Source: Specibacter cremeus
GTDB lineage: Bacteria > Actinomycetota > Actinomycetes > Actinomycetales > Micrococcaceae
Assembly (NCBI RefSeq): GCF_003946885.1
Contig: NZ_RWKQ01000010.1
Location: forward strand, 15,835-71,824
DNA length: 55,990 nt
Direction: 5' to 3'
The stretch's first letter is position 1; every line of letters begins with the position of its first letter. Shown piece after piece: positions 42,864 to 51,700 of this stretch. Made by a program: the position numbers and the translations under genes. The notes below the pieces were generated by a model. It did no database searches, was not told where the DNA came from, and was given only the letters and a program-made list of their open reading frames with translations.

Positions 42864-44005
42864 GATGTGGCTCCTGTGGGGGTGGCGGCCAGTTCGGCGG
42901 CCAGGGACCGGCCTTGTTCGTCCAGTTGCGGTGTCGGGGTGCTGTAGACGAACCGGAAGAGGTCCTGCGGGTCGGGGGTGGTGGTGGCGTTCAGGCCGTC
43001 GCGCAGCGTCTTCGCGAGCGTCTCGGCGGCCGCCGCGATCCGGTCCTTGTCGGCGGCGCCCAGCGCTCCGGCGTCGGACAGGTATTTCTCCAGCCGCACC
43101 AGCGGATCCCGGAGCACCCACTGCGCCACCTCGCCGTCGGACCGGTAGCGGGTGGCGTCGTCGGCGTTCGTGTGCGATTGCATGCGGTACGTGTGCGCCT
43201 CGACGAGCGCCGGGCCGCCGCCGTTGCGTGCGCGCTCGGCCGCCTGCCCGAGCACGGCCAGCAACGCGGCCAGGTCGTTGCCGTCCACGCGTTCGCCGGC
43301 CATGCCGTAGCCGATCGCCTTGTGCGCCAGCGACGGCGCCACGCTCTGGTGGACCAGGGGGGTCGAGATGGCGTACTGGTTGTTCTGGACGAGGAAGACG
43401 ACCGGGACGTGGAACACGGCGGCGAAGTTCAGTGCCTCGTGGAAGTCGCCCTCGCTGGTGGCGCCGTCGCCGCAGATGGCCAACGCCACGGTGTCCTCGC
43501 CGCGCAGTTTCGCCGCGTGCGCCACGCCGACGGCGTGCAGCAGCTGGGTGGCCAGCGGTGTCGATTGCGTGGCGACGTTGTGTTCGTGCGGGTCGTAGCC
43601 GCTGTGCCAGTCCCCGCGCAGCGACGCGAACGCCTCGAGCGGGTCGACGCCGCGGGCCAGCACGGCGACCATGTCGCGGTACGTGGGGAACAGCCAGTCG
43701 CGCGGTTGCAGGCACATGGCGGCGGCCACCTCGCACGCCTCCTGGCCGTGCGACGACGGGTATACGGCCAGCCGCCCCTGCCGGACGAGCGCCCCGGCCT
43801 GATCGTTGACGCGGCGCCCGATCACGAGTTGTTCGTAACCGGCCAACAGGGTTTCCAGATTGGGCATCGGGTAGTCGGCCTTGTGGTCGCCCGCCGGTGC
43901 GGCAGCGCCGTCGGCGGTGATGAGCTGCACGACGTCGACCGACGGCAGCAGGAAGGTGGTGCCGCGTCCGCCCGCCTGGGCCGACCGCTCGGGGTGTTCC
44001 GTCAT
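42860..44005 (-). CDS. bkdA: branched-chain 2-oxoacid dehydrogenase E1 alpha
   Basis: A 381-residue alpha subunit. ICGDGATSEGDFHEALNFA with VQNNQYAIS is the thiamine diphosphate/Mg binding motif; YPSSHGQEACEVAAAM and THTNADD-like SHTNADDATRYR (the phosphorylation-loop region) are family features. The start is ATG 44005, about 44 residues before the conserved core. It leads the bkdABC operon and is divergent from an Lrp regulator. Branched-chain rather than pyruvate specificity follows from the Lrp/permease context and sequence style. Confidence 0.93.
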   Translation of the reverse strand: MTEHPERSAQAGGRGTTFLLPSVDVVQLITADGAAAPAGDHKADYPMPNLETLLAGYEQLVIGRRVNDQAGALVRQGRLAVYPSSHGQEACEVAAAMCLQPRDWLFPTYRDMVAVLARGVDPLEAFASLRGDWHSGYDPHEHNVATQSTPLATQLLHAVGVAHAAKLRGEDTVALAICGDGATSEGDFHEALNFAAVFHVPVVFLVQNNQYAISTPLVHQSVAPSLAHKAIGYGMAGERVDGNDLAALLAVLGQAAERARNGGGPALVEAHTYRMQSHTNADDATRYRSDGEVAQWVLRDPLVRLEKYLSDAGALGAADKDRIAAAAETLAKTLRDGLNATTTPDPQDLFRFVYSTPTPQLDEQGRSLAAELAATPTGATS

Positions 44006-44073
44006 GAGCCTGCGCCCCTCCAAAGTTGAAAGATGTTCCGTCACTTCAGTATGGATTCGGTGCTCGTTTTGTA

Positions 44074-44097
44074 TCCAGACCTTCGGCAAAATCTGGA
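44074..44097. promoter_or_regulatory. TCCAGA-N12-TCTGGA dyad in bkdA/lrp gap
   Basis: TCCAGA (44074-44079) and TCTGGA (44092-44097) lie centrally in the 186-nt divergent gap, followed by ATTTTGGAACCAG, an AT-rich stretch unlike its surroundings. It is a good candidate Lrp-type operator serving both directions. Confidence 0.5.
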
Positions 44098-44191
44098 ATT
44101 TTGGAACCAGTTTCCGTAGTCTTGAAGACAGAAATGCTGTGTGAGCCACGTTACGGCGACAGTTGCACGAACCGTCCGGAAGGGAACCCGC

Positions 44192-44644
44192 ATGAGCGAC
44201 CACCAGCCGGTGCCGTTGGACGAGACGGACCGGCGCATCATCGCCGAGCTGACCCGCGACGGGCGCATGTCGGTGACCACGGTGGCGGCGAACGTGCACA
44301 TCTCCCGGGCGCACGCCTATTCGCGGATTGCCCGGCTCACCGGCGATGGGGTGCTGACACGGTTCACGGCCGTGGTGGACCCCGTGAAGGCGGGGTTGCG
44401 GTCCTCCGCCTACGTCACCCTGAAGGTCAGCCAGCACTCGTGGCGCCAGCTGAAGGAGGACCTCTCACGGATCCCGGAAGTGCAGCACATCGCCCTGGTG
44501 GGCGGGGACTTCGATGTCATCCTGCTGGTCCGGGCCGAGGACAACGTGGGCCTGCGCCGGGTCATCTTCGACCAGCTGCAATCCATGCCCGGCGTGCTGG
44601 ACACCCAGACGTTCCTGATCTTCGAGGACCTGGACACCCGGTGA
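44192..44644 (+). CDS. bkdR: Lrp/AsnC-family regulator, probable bkd regulator
   Basis: A 150-residue regulator with GGAAGGGAA upstream of ATG 44192; a longer start at 44141 is less likely. The N-terminal helix-turn-helix (LDETDRRIIAELTRDGRMSV) is followed by the AsnC effector domain (HIALVGGDFDVILLV). Lrp-type proteins divergent from bkd genes usually sense branched-chain amino acids and activate the operon. The symbol is given by position and family. Confidence 0.85.
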   Translation: MSDHQPVPLDETDRRIIAELTRDGRMSVTTVAANVHISRAHAYSRIARLTGDGVLTRFTAVVDPVKAGLRSSAYVTLKVSQHSWRQLKEDLSRIPEVQHIALVGGDFDVILLVRAEDNVGLRRVIFDQLQSMPGVLDTQTFLIFEDLDTR

Positions 44645-44717
44645 ATCCGTGCCCCATTGACGTTCTTCCGGACCGGGCGCATTCTGGTGCGGAGGATTGA
44701 GAGCATGGGAGCACATC

Positions 44718-46385
44718 ATGACAAACGTGCAGGTACCTGTTCCGCCCAAAAGCACCAAACCCGGTTTGAAACGTGAAATCGGGTTTATCGGGCTTCTCTG
44801 GGCCTCAACCGGTTCCATCATCGGATCGGGGTGGCTTTTCGGGGCCAAGGACGCCCTGCAGATTGCCGGCCCCGCCGTCATCATCTCCTGGGTGGTTGGC
44901 GGCATTTGCATCTTGATTCTGGCCCTGCCGCACGCCGAGCTGGGCGGCATGTACCCGGTTTCGGGCGGCACCGCCCGTTTCCCGCACTACGCGTTCGGTG
45001 GCGCCGTGGGCGCGTCGTTCGGCTGGTTCTCCTGGCTGCAGGCCGCGACGGTCGCCCCCATCGAGGTCCAGGCGATGATCAACTATGCGGGCCACTACAC
45101 ATTTGCCAAGTCCTGGCTGGTGATCAAGCAGACCGCGGCCGGGCCGCAGCCCACGCTGACCGGCAGCGGCCTGACGGTCGCCATCCTGCTCATGGCAGCC
45201 GTCACGGCCATCAATTTCCTGAGCATCAAGAAGCTGGCCAACGTCAACAGTGCCGCCACGTGGTGGAAGGTCGGCGTGCCGCTGCTGACCATCTTCATGC
45301 TCGCGGTCTTCAACTTCCATCCGGGCAATTTCACGGCCGCCAACGGCTTTGATCCGGACGGGGTCAAGGGCATCCTGTCCGCCGTTTCCACCGGCGGCAT
45401 CGTGTTCGCGCTGCTGGGCTTTGAGCAGGCCGACCAGCTGGCCGGTGAAAGCAGCAACCCGAAAAAGGACATTCCGCGGGCCGTCATCGGATCGACCATC
45501 ATTGGCGTGTTCATCTATCTATTGCTGCAGTTCGCCTTCCTGGTGGCACTGCCGGCGTCGCAGCTCGGCACCACCTGGAAGAACGGCCTGTACACCGCCA
45601 TGACGGGCCCCTTTGCTGACATCGCCACCCTGGCGGGCTTTGGCTGGCTGGCCGCGGTTCTCTACATCGACGCCATCATCTCCCCCGGGGGAACCGCGCT
45701 GATCTACATCACGGCATCGTCCCGGGTGTCCTACGGGCTCAGCCGCAACGGCTACGTCCCCGTGGTGTTTGAACGGACCAACAAGGCCGGCGTCCCCTGG
45801 GTTGGGCTGATCACGGCGTTCATCATCGGCTGCATCTGCTTCCTGCCCTTCCCGACGTGGCAGTCGATCGTCGGCCTGATCACCAGCGCAAGCGTGCTCA
45901 TGTACGCCGGCGCCCCGCTGGCCCTGGGCGTGTTCCGCAACAGGCTGCCCCATGAAGACCGCCCGTACCGACTCCCCGCGGCCACGGTCATGTCACCCTT
46001 GGCGTTTGTCGTCGCCAACCTGCTGATCCTGTGGTCGGGTTGGAGCACGGACTGGAAGCTGGGACTTGCCATCCTGATCGGCTACGTGATCCTTGTCGGC
46101 AACCGGCTGTTCAACCTGAACCCGACCAAACCCCAGATGGACTGGAAGGCCGCCCAGTGGCTGCCCGTCTACCTGGTCGGCATGGGCCTGATCGTGTTTC
46201 TCAGCGATTTCGGGCCGCTGGCGCACCCCTGGTTCCCGCTCTATTGGGACATCCTGGCCACGGCGGTTTTCAGTGCCATCATCTACTACTGGGCGGTCCA
46301 TGTCGCCTTGTCGGCCGACGAAATCAGCAACATGATCAACACCGTGGTGGTCGAGGAGGAGGCAACGATTCCCGGCGCCGCGTGA
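44718..46385 (+). CDS. APC-superfamily amino-acid permease
   Basis: A 555-residue permease with about 14 hydrophobic segments. GLLWASTGSIIGSGWLFGA in span 1 contains the GSIIGSGW substrate/backbone motif of APC transporters, and GFEQADQLAGESSNPKKDIPRA is the conserved loop after span 6. Start ATG 44718 has GGGAGC 7 nt upstream. It follows the Lrp gene by 73 nt and probably imports amino acids that feed the bkd pathway. A nested hairpin ends it. Confidence 0.9.
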   Translation: MTNVQVPVPPKSTKPGLKREIGFIGLLWASTGSIIGSGWLFGAKDALQIAGPAVIISWVVGGICILILALPHAELGGMYPVSGGTARFPHYAFGGAVGASFGWFSWLQAATVAPIEVQAMINYAGHYTFAKSWLVIKQTAAGPQPTLTGSGLTVAILLMAAVTAINFLSIKKLANVNSAATWWKVGVPLLTIFMLAVFNFHPGNFTAANGFDPDGVKGILSAVSTGGIVFALLGFEQADQLAGESSNPKKDIPRAVIGSTIIGVFIYLLLQFAFLVALPASQLGTTWKNGLYTAMTGPFADIATLAGFGWLAAVLYIDAIISPGGTALIYITASSRVSYGLSRNGYVPVVFERTNKAGVPWVGLITAFIIGCICFLPFPTWQSIVGLITSASVLMYAGAPLALGVFRNRLPHEDRPYRLPAATVMSPLAFVVANLLILWSGWSTDWKLGLAILIGYVILVGNRLFNLNPTKPQMDWKAAQWLPVYLVGMGLIVFLSDFGPLAHPWFPLYWDILATAVFSAIIYYWAVHVALSADEISNMINTVVVEEEATIPGAA

Positions 46386-46386
46386 C

Positions 46387-46456
46387 CGGGCCCGAACCGG
46401 ATATTCACCCGCACAAACACTGGGCACCCGCGGAAACGTGCGGAATCCGGGGCCCG
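46387..46456 (+). terminator. nested stem terminator after the permease
   Basis: CGGGCC and CCGGAT (46387-46402, with a 4-nt bulge) pair with ATCCGGGGCCCG (46445-46456). Inside, CCGCAC (46409-46414) pairs with GTGCGG (46438-46443). The structure begins 2 nt after the stop codon. Confidence 0.6.
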
Positions 46457-46584
46457 AAAGCCGCAGCCCGGCCCAGTCCAACGGCAAAAGTGTGGATAAT
46501 GTCCACACCCGTCCAGGGCACCGCAGCATGGCCATCACCAGTCGCTTCGCGGCCACCGGTAGTTCCCGCTGCACGTCGGCGGCC

Positions 46585-46803
46585 TTAGGCCATGTGGATG
46601 CGCTCGTACCCGAACTCAACCACCACGCGAAGCCGTTCGCCGACGGCCTCGACATACTTCCGCAGGGTGTCCTACCTGGGCACGTTCAATATCACCGTGC
46701 TCGATGCGCGACACCCCGTTCTGACTCACCCGCAGGTGTCGCGCGCTTGGCCCTTGTTCTGCCCGGCCGTCACCTTGCGGCGCAGGTCAGGGTCTGGGTC
46801 TAG
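46585..46803 (-). pseudogene. decayed XRE/HigA-type antitoxin
   Basis: On the minus strand the segment LRVSQNGVSRIEHGDIERAQV reads in one frame and DTLRKYVEAVGERLRVVVEFGYERI in another; a one-base change near GTAGGACACC joins them. Together they match the helix-turn-helix and C-terminal tail of HigA-type antitoxins. RRKVTA survives further upstream in a third register with sequence missing between. The stop TAA is at 46585-46587. No toxin gene remains. The rest of 46457-46799 holds no other gene I can support. Confidence 0.65.
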
Positions 46804-48284
46804 AGGTCCGTAATTCTCAGGGCCATTAGACAGGTTGCCTGTCCGTCCAGGGTGTCCAGGGGCAGCCGCATTAGCTCCGAGAGCAGTCGCAGGCGTTTGC
46901 TCAGGGTGTTGCGGTGAATATAGAGGTCTCGGGATGTTTGGGACGGCTGTGCGTTGTGTTTCAGATAGGTTTTCAGGGTCTGCAGGAGCGCGCTGTCGTG
47001 GTCATGGTCGTACGCGAGCACTGGAGCAAGGAGCTTGTGGGCTGCCGCGCGGGCGCCGCCGCCGGCGGTGGCCGCGATCAGTGATTGGAGATTGAGCGGC
47101 GCTGGAATCACCGGCTCCGAAACGTGTAAGACCTTGTGTCGTGCGTCCGCGACGCCCAGCCGCAATTCGTCCACACTGTCGGCCGGTCCTTTGACGATAA
47201 TCGGCACCGTCCCGGCCACTTGGCGGCATGATTCCAGCAACTGTTGTGTGATCGACTCCGGGGGCTCCCCGGTGAGCGAGCTGGATTGGGCAAAGGCGAA
47301 GAGGTTGCCTTGCCAGGAGTGCATCTGGACACGGCTGAACAACTCCTGAACCGCCAGACGGATTTTCCACGGATGGGTTGAGTCGTCGGGACCTGGGCGG
47401 GCGACCACCAGATACGTCGCCGCCTGGGGGTCGAGCCCCGCCGCCCGAAAGGTCCGGGTGAGTTCGTCGGTGGCGACTCCCTCCCAATCGCCGAATTGTT
47501 GCAGCAGTGCCGTCATTCGTGCCGCTTTTTGCCCCGAGGCCTTGAGCACGTTGTTGAGTTGAACGGCGAGGATGGATGAGGCTGGACCGAGCAGCGTTGT
47601 CAGCGGCTCGCGGGAGAGTCCCCCGCGGGCAACAAGATGGAAGGTCTCCGTCCCGCCCATGGGCAGTTCGAAGGACGAAGCCTGGGTTCCCGCAGCGGCC
47701 CGGCGTAGGTCTTCGTGGGTCCAGCCCGAGCCCTTCGGCCAGGAAGCCACCACGTCGCCGATGGCATCGAAGATCGCGACTTGGCCTTTGGTGGCGTCGG
47801 CAATCTCGGCCAGCAACCCGCGCAAGGCGCCCCCGGCCCCGGCGATTCTTGCGCACCGGTCGGCCAGTGCCCACGACTGTTTGGTCAGTGCGAAGCGTTC
47901 CGCCTCCAAGACGCTGGTGACGAAACGCTGTACTTGGAGTGCGGGCACAACGTGCGGTACTTCCAGGAGTGGGACGTTATGGTTCGTGGCGGCTCTGACC
48001 AGGCCCGGTGGGATCAGCCGGTGGGCGGCGCCGGTGACGAACGCGAGGGCGGCCACCGGAACGTCCGCAAGCCGCTCGACGTAGGCGTCCCAGATGCGGT
48101 CGTCCGAAAAGTTGAATCCGATGCCATTGGTGATCAGGAGGCAGCTGGCGCTGAGAAAGGGTGTTGGGTCCAGGAACTCTGCCTGGGCGCAGAAGCTGAT
48201 GGATCGGGCCAATCGTTGCCTCGAAGAGGGTGTGTGCAAACGCAACTGCAAAGTATCCTCGGCCAGCAAATCGGCGACTTTCAT
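46800..48284 (-). CDS. PucR-family transcriptional regulator
   Basis: A 494-residue regulator. The N-terminal PucR domain (about 1-125: MKVADLLAEDTLQLRL, PVAALAFVTG) binds an effector. The middle is a CdaR/GGDEF-like section (about 275-400). The C-terminal helix-turn-helix is TLKTYLKHNAQPSQTSRDLYIHRNTLSKRL (a longer run split by its Q-S-Q core). PucR proteins usually control breakdown of purines or other N-rich compounds. ATG 48284 has GAGGGAGA upstream. It is divergent from the second pxp cluster across a perfect 13-bp inverted repeat. Confidence 0.9.
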   Translation of the reverse strand: MKVADLLAEDTLQLRLHTPSSRQRLARSISFCAQAEFLDPTPFLSASCLLITNGIGFNFSDDRIWDAYVERLADVPVAALAFVTGAAHRLIPPGLVRAATNHNVPLLEVPHVVPALQVQRFVTSVLEAERFALTKQSWALADRCARIAGAGGALRGLLAEIADATKGQVAIFDAIGDVVASWPKGSGWTHEDLRRAAAGTQASSFELPMGGTETFHLVARGGLSREPLTTLLGPASSILAVQLNNVLKASGQKAARMTALLQQFGDWEGVATDELTRTFRAAGLDPQAATYLVVARPGPDDSTHPWKIRLAVQELFSRVQMHSWQGNLFAFAQSSSLTGEPPESITQQLLESCRQVAGTVPIIVKGPADSVDELRLGVADARHKVLHVSEPVIPAPLNLQSLIAATAGGGARAAAHKLLAPVLAYDHDHDSALLQTLKTYLKHNAQPSQTSRDLYIHRNTLSKRLRLLSELMRLPLDTLDGQATCLMALRITDL

Positions 48285-48315
48285 GCTCTCCCTCTTGACG
48301 GCCTGGTCTGGATCG

Positions 48316-48377
48316 CATCCCAGTGTGCAACTACGACAATTAGACACCAATGTAGTGGGCAAACGCACACTGGGATG
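48316..48377. promoter_or_regulatory. perfect 13-bp inverted repeat between pucR and pxpA2
   Basis: CATCCCAGTGTGC (48316-48328) and GCACACTGGGATG (48365-48377) are exact reverse complements with a 36-nt spacer, so the centres are 49 nt apart. They frame the AT-richer promoter of a divergent pair. A likely PucR binding site for control of both genes. Confidence 0.7.
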
Positions 48378-48406
48378 TGACCTGAAGTCTCCGTAGGGTT
48401 TCACAC

Positions 48407-49153
48407 ATGCAACAAGACAATGTGAACGGCGTCACGAGCGGAATTGAGATCAACTCGGACATGGGTGAAGCCTTGGGGCTGCACACCTTTGGGAACGATC
48501 TGGAGCTCATGCAGATCATCGACGTCGCAAACGTCGCGTGTGGATTCCATTCCGGAGACCCGGACACCATGGAGGTGACGGTGCAGGCCGCCAAGGACCA
48601 CGGCGTGAAGGTCGGCGCCCATCCGGGACTGCCGGACATCGTGGGCTTTGGCCGCCGGGAGATGAAACTGACGCCGGCGGAGGTCGAGTCCCTGATCCTC
48701 TACCAGGTGGGTGCCCTGACCGGTTTCCTGAACAAGGTGGGACTGGAACTGAACCACATCAAACCCCACGGATCCCTGTACGGAATGCTGGCGCGCGACC
48801 CCGAGCTGATGAGGGGTGCAGCCAACGTCGCCAAACTCTACGACGTGCCCATCTATGGATTGGCTGGCACCGCACACCAAAGCGTGTGCCAGGAGATGGG
48901 CGTTCCCTTCCTCGGCGAACTGTACGTGGATCTGAACTACGGCCCCGAGGGGCAGCTGCTCATCCAGCGGCGCCCCGAACCCACGGATCCCGCCGCGGCG
49001 GCCGAACGCGTGCGCAGGGTGCGCAGCGAAGGCGTTGTCGAAGCCTCCGATGGCTCCCTGATCACCATTGACTTCGACAGCATCTGCGTACACTCCGACG
49101 CCCCGAATTCCCCAGCCGTAGCTGCGGCCGTCCGGCAGGCCGCCGGTTCCTAA
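48407..49153 (+). CDS. pxpA: 5-oxoprolinase subunit A-like (LamB/YcsF), copy 2
   Basis: A 248-residue PxpA-family protein. INSDMGEALGLHTFGND, VACGFHSGDPDTM, VGAHPGLPDIVGFGRR and IKPHGSLYG are the family motifs. Compared with copy 1 it has Met in NSDMGE and Leu-Pro in HPGLPD, and it sits with unfused partners, an NCS1 transporter and a PucR regulator. Its substrate is probably a different lactam or cyclic amide. It is the first gene of a tight six-gene operon. Confidence 0.9.
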   Translation: MQQDNVNGVTSGIEINSDMGEALGLHTFGNDLELMQIIDVANVACGFHSGDPDTMEVTVQAAKDHGVKVGAHPGLPDIVGFGRREMKLTPAEVESLILYQVGALTGFLNKVGLELNHIKPHGSLYGMLARDPELMRGAANVAKLYDVPIYGLAGTAHQSVCQEMGVPFLGELYVDLNYGPEGQLLIQRRPEPTDPAAAAERVRRVRSEGVVEASDGSLITIDFDSICVHSDAPNSPAVAAAVRQAAGS

Positions 49154-49191
49154 CCCGCTGCACCTGAGACAACCACTGCGAAAGGTCCACT

Positions 49192-49437
49192 GTGTCCCAT
49201 AACATCGTTTCCCCACTCCCCGGCCTGTTCTACCGAAAGCCCGGTCCCGGCAAGGACGCCTATATTTCCGAAGGCGACCGCGTCGAGTCCGGCCAGACCA
49301 TCGGCGTCATCGAAATCATGAAGCAGTTCAGCGAAATCCGCTCCGACGTCGCCGGCACCCTGACCAGCTTTGCGGTCGAAGATTTCGGTGCCGTCAACCC
49401 CGGCGACGTGATCGCTGTCATCGAGGTGGGACCGTGA
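49192..49437 (+). CDS. biotin carboxyl carrier protein, stand-alone
   Basis: An 81-residue biotinyl domain with the start GTG 49192 and GAAAGG upstream. Biotinyl Lys44 lies in VIEIMKQFSEI; the more common motif is AMKM, so Ile-Met-Lys-Gln is a variant seen in some carriers of this family. The start SPLPGLFYRKPGPG also fits short BCCPs. Its stop overlaps the biotin carboxylase start. It carries carboxylated biotin between the carboxylase at 49434 and the KipI/KipA pair. Confidence 0.88.
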   Translation: MSHNIVSPLPGLFYRKPGPGKDAYISEGDRVESGQTIGVIEIMKQFSEIRSDVAGTLTSFAVEDFGAVNPGDVIAVIEVGP

Positions 49438-50789
49438 AGAAACTGCTGATTGCCAACCGCGGCGAAATCGCCGTCCGCATCATCCGTACGGCACGCGAAC
49501 TCGGCATCACTACGGTTGTCGTGGCCAGTGAACCCGACGCCCATTCCTTCGCCGCCCAACTCGCCGACGAATGCGCCGTCGTCGGCCCGGCGCCAGCGAG
49601 CCGCAGCTACCTCGACCACGAGGCAGTGCTCAAGGCGGCCCTAGACCACGGCTGCGATGCCGTCCACCCCGGTTATGGGTTCCTGTCCGAGAATGCGGTT
49701 TTCGCCCGGGCCGTGCGCGATGCCGGGCTGATCTGGGTGGGTCCGGCCCCGGAATCGATCGAACTCATGGGCGATAAGGCCCGCGCCCGACAGGCAGCCA
49801 TGGACGCCGGCGTCCCGACGCTGCGCGGCACCGACGGCGCCGTCCCCGAGGGCGCAGACATTGTGACGATCGCCCGGGACATCGGCTATCCGTTGGTGGT
49901 CAAGGCCGCCGCGGGCGGTGGCGGCCGCGGCATCCGTCTCATCGTGACGGAGGCGGAGCTACTCGCCACCGTCGAGGTCGCCCAGGCCGAGGCGGCCGCC
50001 GCCTTCGGCAGCTCCGCGGTCTATCTGGAACGCTTTGTCGAACGTGCCCGGCACGTTGAGGTCCAGATTCTGGGCGACGGGCACAACGTCATCCACTTGG
50101 GGGACCGCGACTGCTCCATGCAACGCCGGCAGCAGAAAGTCATGGAGGAGGCGCCCGCCCCGGACCTCCCCGAGGAGGTGCGCCGGCAGATGCTGGAGTC
50201 TTCCGTGCACCTCGGGCAGAAGTGCGGCTACTCCGGGCTCGGCACTATCGAATTCCTCTACGACCCGCGCAACCACGAGGTTGCCTTCATCGAGATGAAC
50301 ACCCGCCTCCAGGTGGAGCATCCCGTGACCGAAATGATCACGGGCCTGGACCTGGTCCGGGAACAGCTGCTGGTGGCCGACGGCGCGGAACTGAGACTAA
50401 GGCAGGAAGATATCGTCTTCCGCGGCCATGCCTTCGAATTCCGCATCAACGCCGAAGACCCGGCCAACGGTTTCATGCCGAGCCCCGGGGTGATCAAGCG
50501 CCTCGACTGGCCCGGCGGCCCGGGCATCCGCGTCGACTCCGGCTTCGTCAGCGGCTCCACCGTGGCGCCCTTCTACGACTCTCTTCTGGCCAAGCTGATC
50601 GTCTGGGACGAGACCCGCGACCAGGCCATCGTCCGTTCGGGACGCGCCCTCGATGAGATCACCGTCGAGGGTGTCACGACAACGATTCCGTTGCTCATGG
50701 CCCTGAGCCAGCGGCCCGAGCTACGCGCCGTCGAACACCATTCCAAGTTCATCGAAACCGCGCCCGAACTGCTTGGTCTGCCAGCATGA
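49434..50789 (+). CDS. biotin carboxylase, stand-alone
   Basis: A 451-residue ATP-grasp enzyme: [13 protein letters not shown] at the start, KAAAGGGGRGI as the glycine loop, KVMEEAPAPDLP, and [16 protein letters not shown] near the catalytic arginine. It carboxylates the biotin on the small carrier with bicarbonate and ATP. GTG 49434 overlaps the BCCP stop. No acyl-CoA carboxyltransferase is encoded nearby; the KipI/KipA pair downstream is the likely acceptor module. Confidence 0.92.
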   Translation: MKKLLIANRGEIAVRIIRTARELGITTVVVASEPDAHSFAAQLADECAVVGPAPASRSYLDHEAVLKAALDHGCDAVHPGYGFLSENAVFARAVRDAGLIWVGPAPESIELMGDKARARQAAMDAGVPTLRGTDGAVPEGADIVTIARDIGYPLVVKAAAGGGGRGIRLIVTEAELLATVEVAQAEAAAAFGSSAVYLERFVERARHVEVQILGDGHNVIHLGDRDCSMQRRQQKVMEEAPAPDLPEEVRRQMLESSVHLGQKCGYSGLGTIEFLYDPRNHEVAFIEMNTRLQVEHPVTEMITGLDLVREQLLVADGAELRLRQEDIVFRGHAFEFRINAEDPANGFMPSPGVIKRLDWPGGPGIRVDSGFVSGSTVAPFYDSLLAKLIVWDETRDQAIVRSGRALDEITVEGVTTTIPLLMALSQRPELRAVEHHSKFIETAPELLGLPA

Positions 50790-51700
50790 GTGCGCACAGC
50801 GCCGAGAGCGAGCGGCTGAAGGGAAAGGCCCGCTACACCTGGGGCGGCGATGAATTTCTGTTCATCGAGATCGACGAAGCGATGAGCCTGGCCGCGAACT
50901 TCAAGGCCAACTCCATGGCCGGCATGCTCTCGGCCCGGGCACTGTCCGGGATCTCCGACGTCTGCCCGGCCAACGCCTCCCTGCTGATCCGGTTCAATCC
51001 GGACGTTCTAGACCCGGAGGAACTCGAAGCCGTGGCCCGAGCCATCGAGGTGGAGGTCGACGCCGCGGAACACCAGACCCTTGAAACCCGAATCGTGGAG
51101 GTTCCCGTTTGGTACGACGATCCTTTCACCCGCGAGACGGGGGCACGGTTCCGCAGCGGACACCAGAGCCCGGACGGCACAGATCTCGACTTCGCCGCCG
51201 AGAGCAACGGACTGGCCTCCGCGGCGGAATTCATCAGCCGCCACCACGGCAGCCCGTGGCTGGTGTCCATGGTCGGCTTCGTGGCGGGCCTGCCCTTCAT
51301 GTTCCAGATGGTTCCCCGGGAGCAGCAGCTGGAGGTCCCCAAGTATCTGAGCCCTCGGACCGACACACCACCCTTGACGGTCGGACACGGCGGCTGTTTC
51401 GCCTGCATTTACTCGGTCCGGGGTGCCGGCGGCTACCAGATGTTCGGCCTCGCCGCAGCTCCCATCTTCGACCCCGCGCAGCGGCTTGAGGACTTCACGG
51501 ACTTCATGATCTTCTTCAAACCCGGCGACATCGTCACCTTCCGGCCCATTGACCAAGACGAGTATGAGCGGATCCAACGGCAGGTCGAGGACGGCACCTT
51601 CGTCTACCGCCAGGCCCCTGTGACCTTTGACCTCGCCGAAGCGCTGGAAGATCCGCAGCGGTACAACCAAGAGATTCTGGAGCGCCTCAATGTCGTTTGA
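50786..51700 (+). CDS. pxpB: KipI-type carboxyltransferase subunit (PxpB-like), long form
   Basis: A 304-residue KipI-family protein, about 100 residues longer than typical PxpB. SMVGFVAGLPFMFQMV, LEVPKYLSPRTDTPPL and GHGGCFACIYSVRGAGGYQMFG closely follow the layout of the KipI part of urea carboxylase rather than short PxpB. This favours true carboxyl transfer to a nitrogen substrate. The ATG overlaps the carboxylase stop (ATGA). A unique Cys pair (CFAC) lies in the active-site-like loop. Confidence 0.88.
   Translation: MSAHSAESERLKGKARYTWGGDEFLFIEIDEAMSLAANFKANSMAGMLSARALSGISDVCPANASLLIRFNPDVLDPEELEAVARAIEVEVDAAEHQTLETRIVEVPVWYDDPFTRETGARFRSGHQSPDGTDLDFAAESNGLASAAEFISRHHGSPWLVSMVGFVAGLPFMFQMVPREQQLEVPKYLSPRTDTPPLTVGHGGCFACIYSVRGAGGYQMFGLAAAPIFDPAQRLEDFTDFMIFFKPGDIVTFRPIDQDEYERIQRQVEDGTFVYRQAPVTFDLAEALEDPQRYNQEILERLNVV

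Noticed and set aside
46438-46803. 121-codon plus-strand frame after the APC permease
   Set aside because: It overlaps the terminator and is antisense to the antitoxin remnant; no family pattern.
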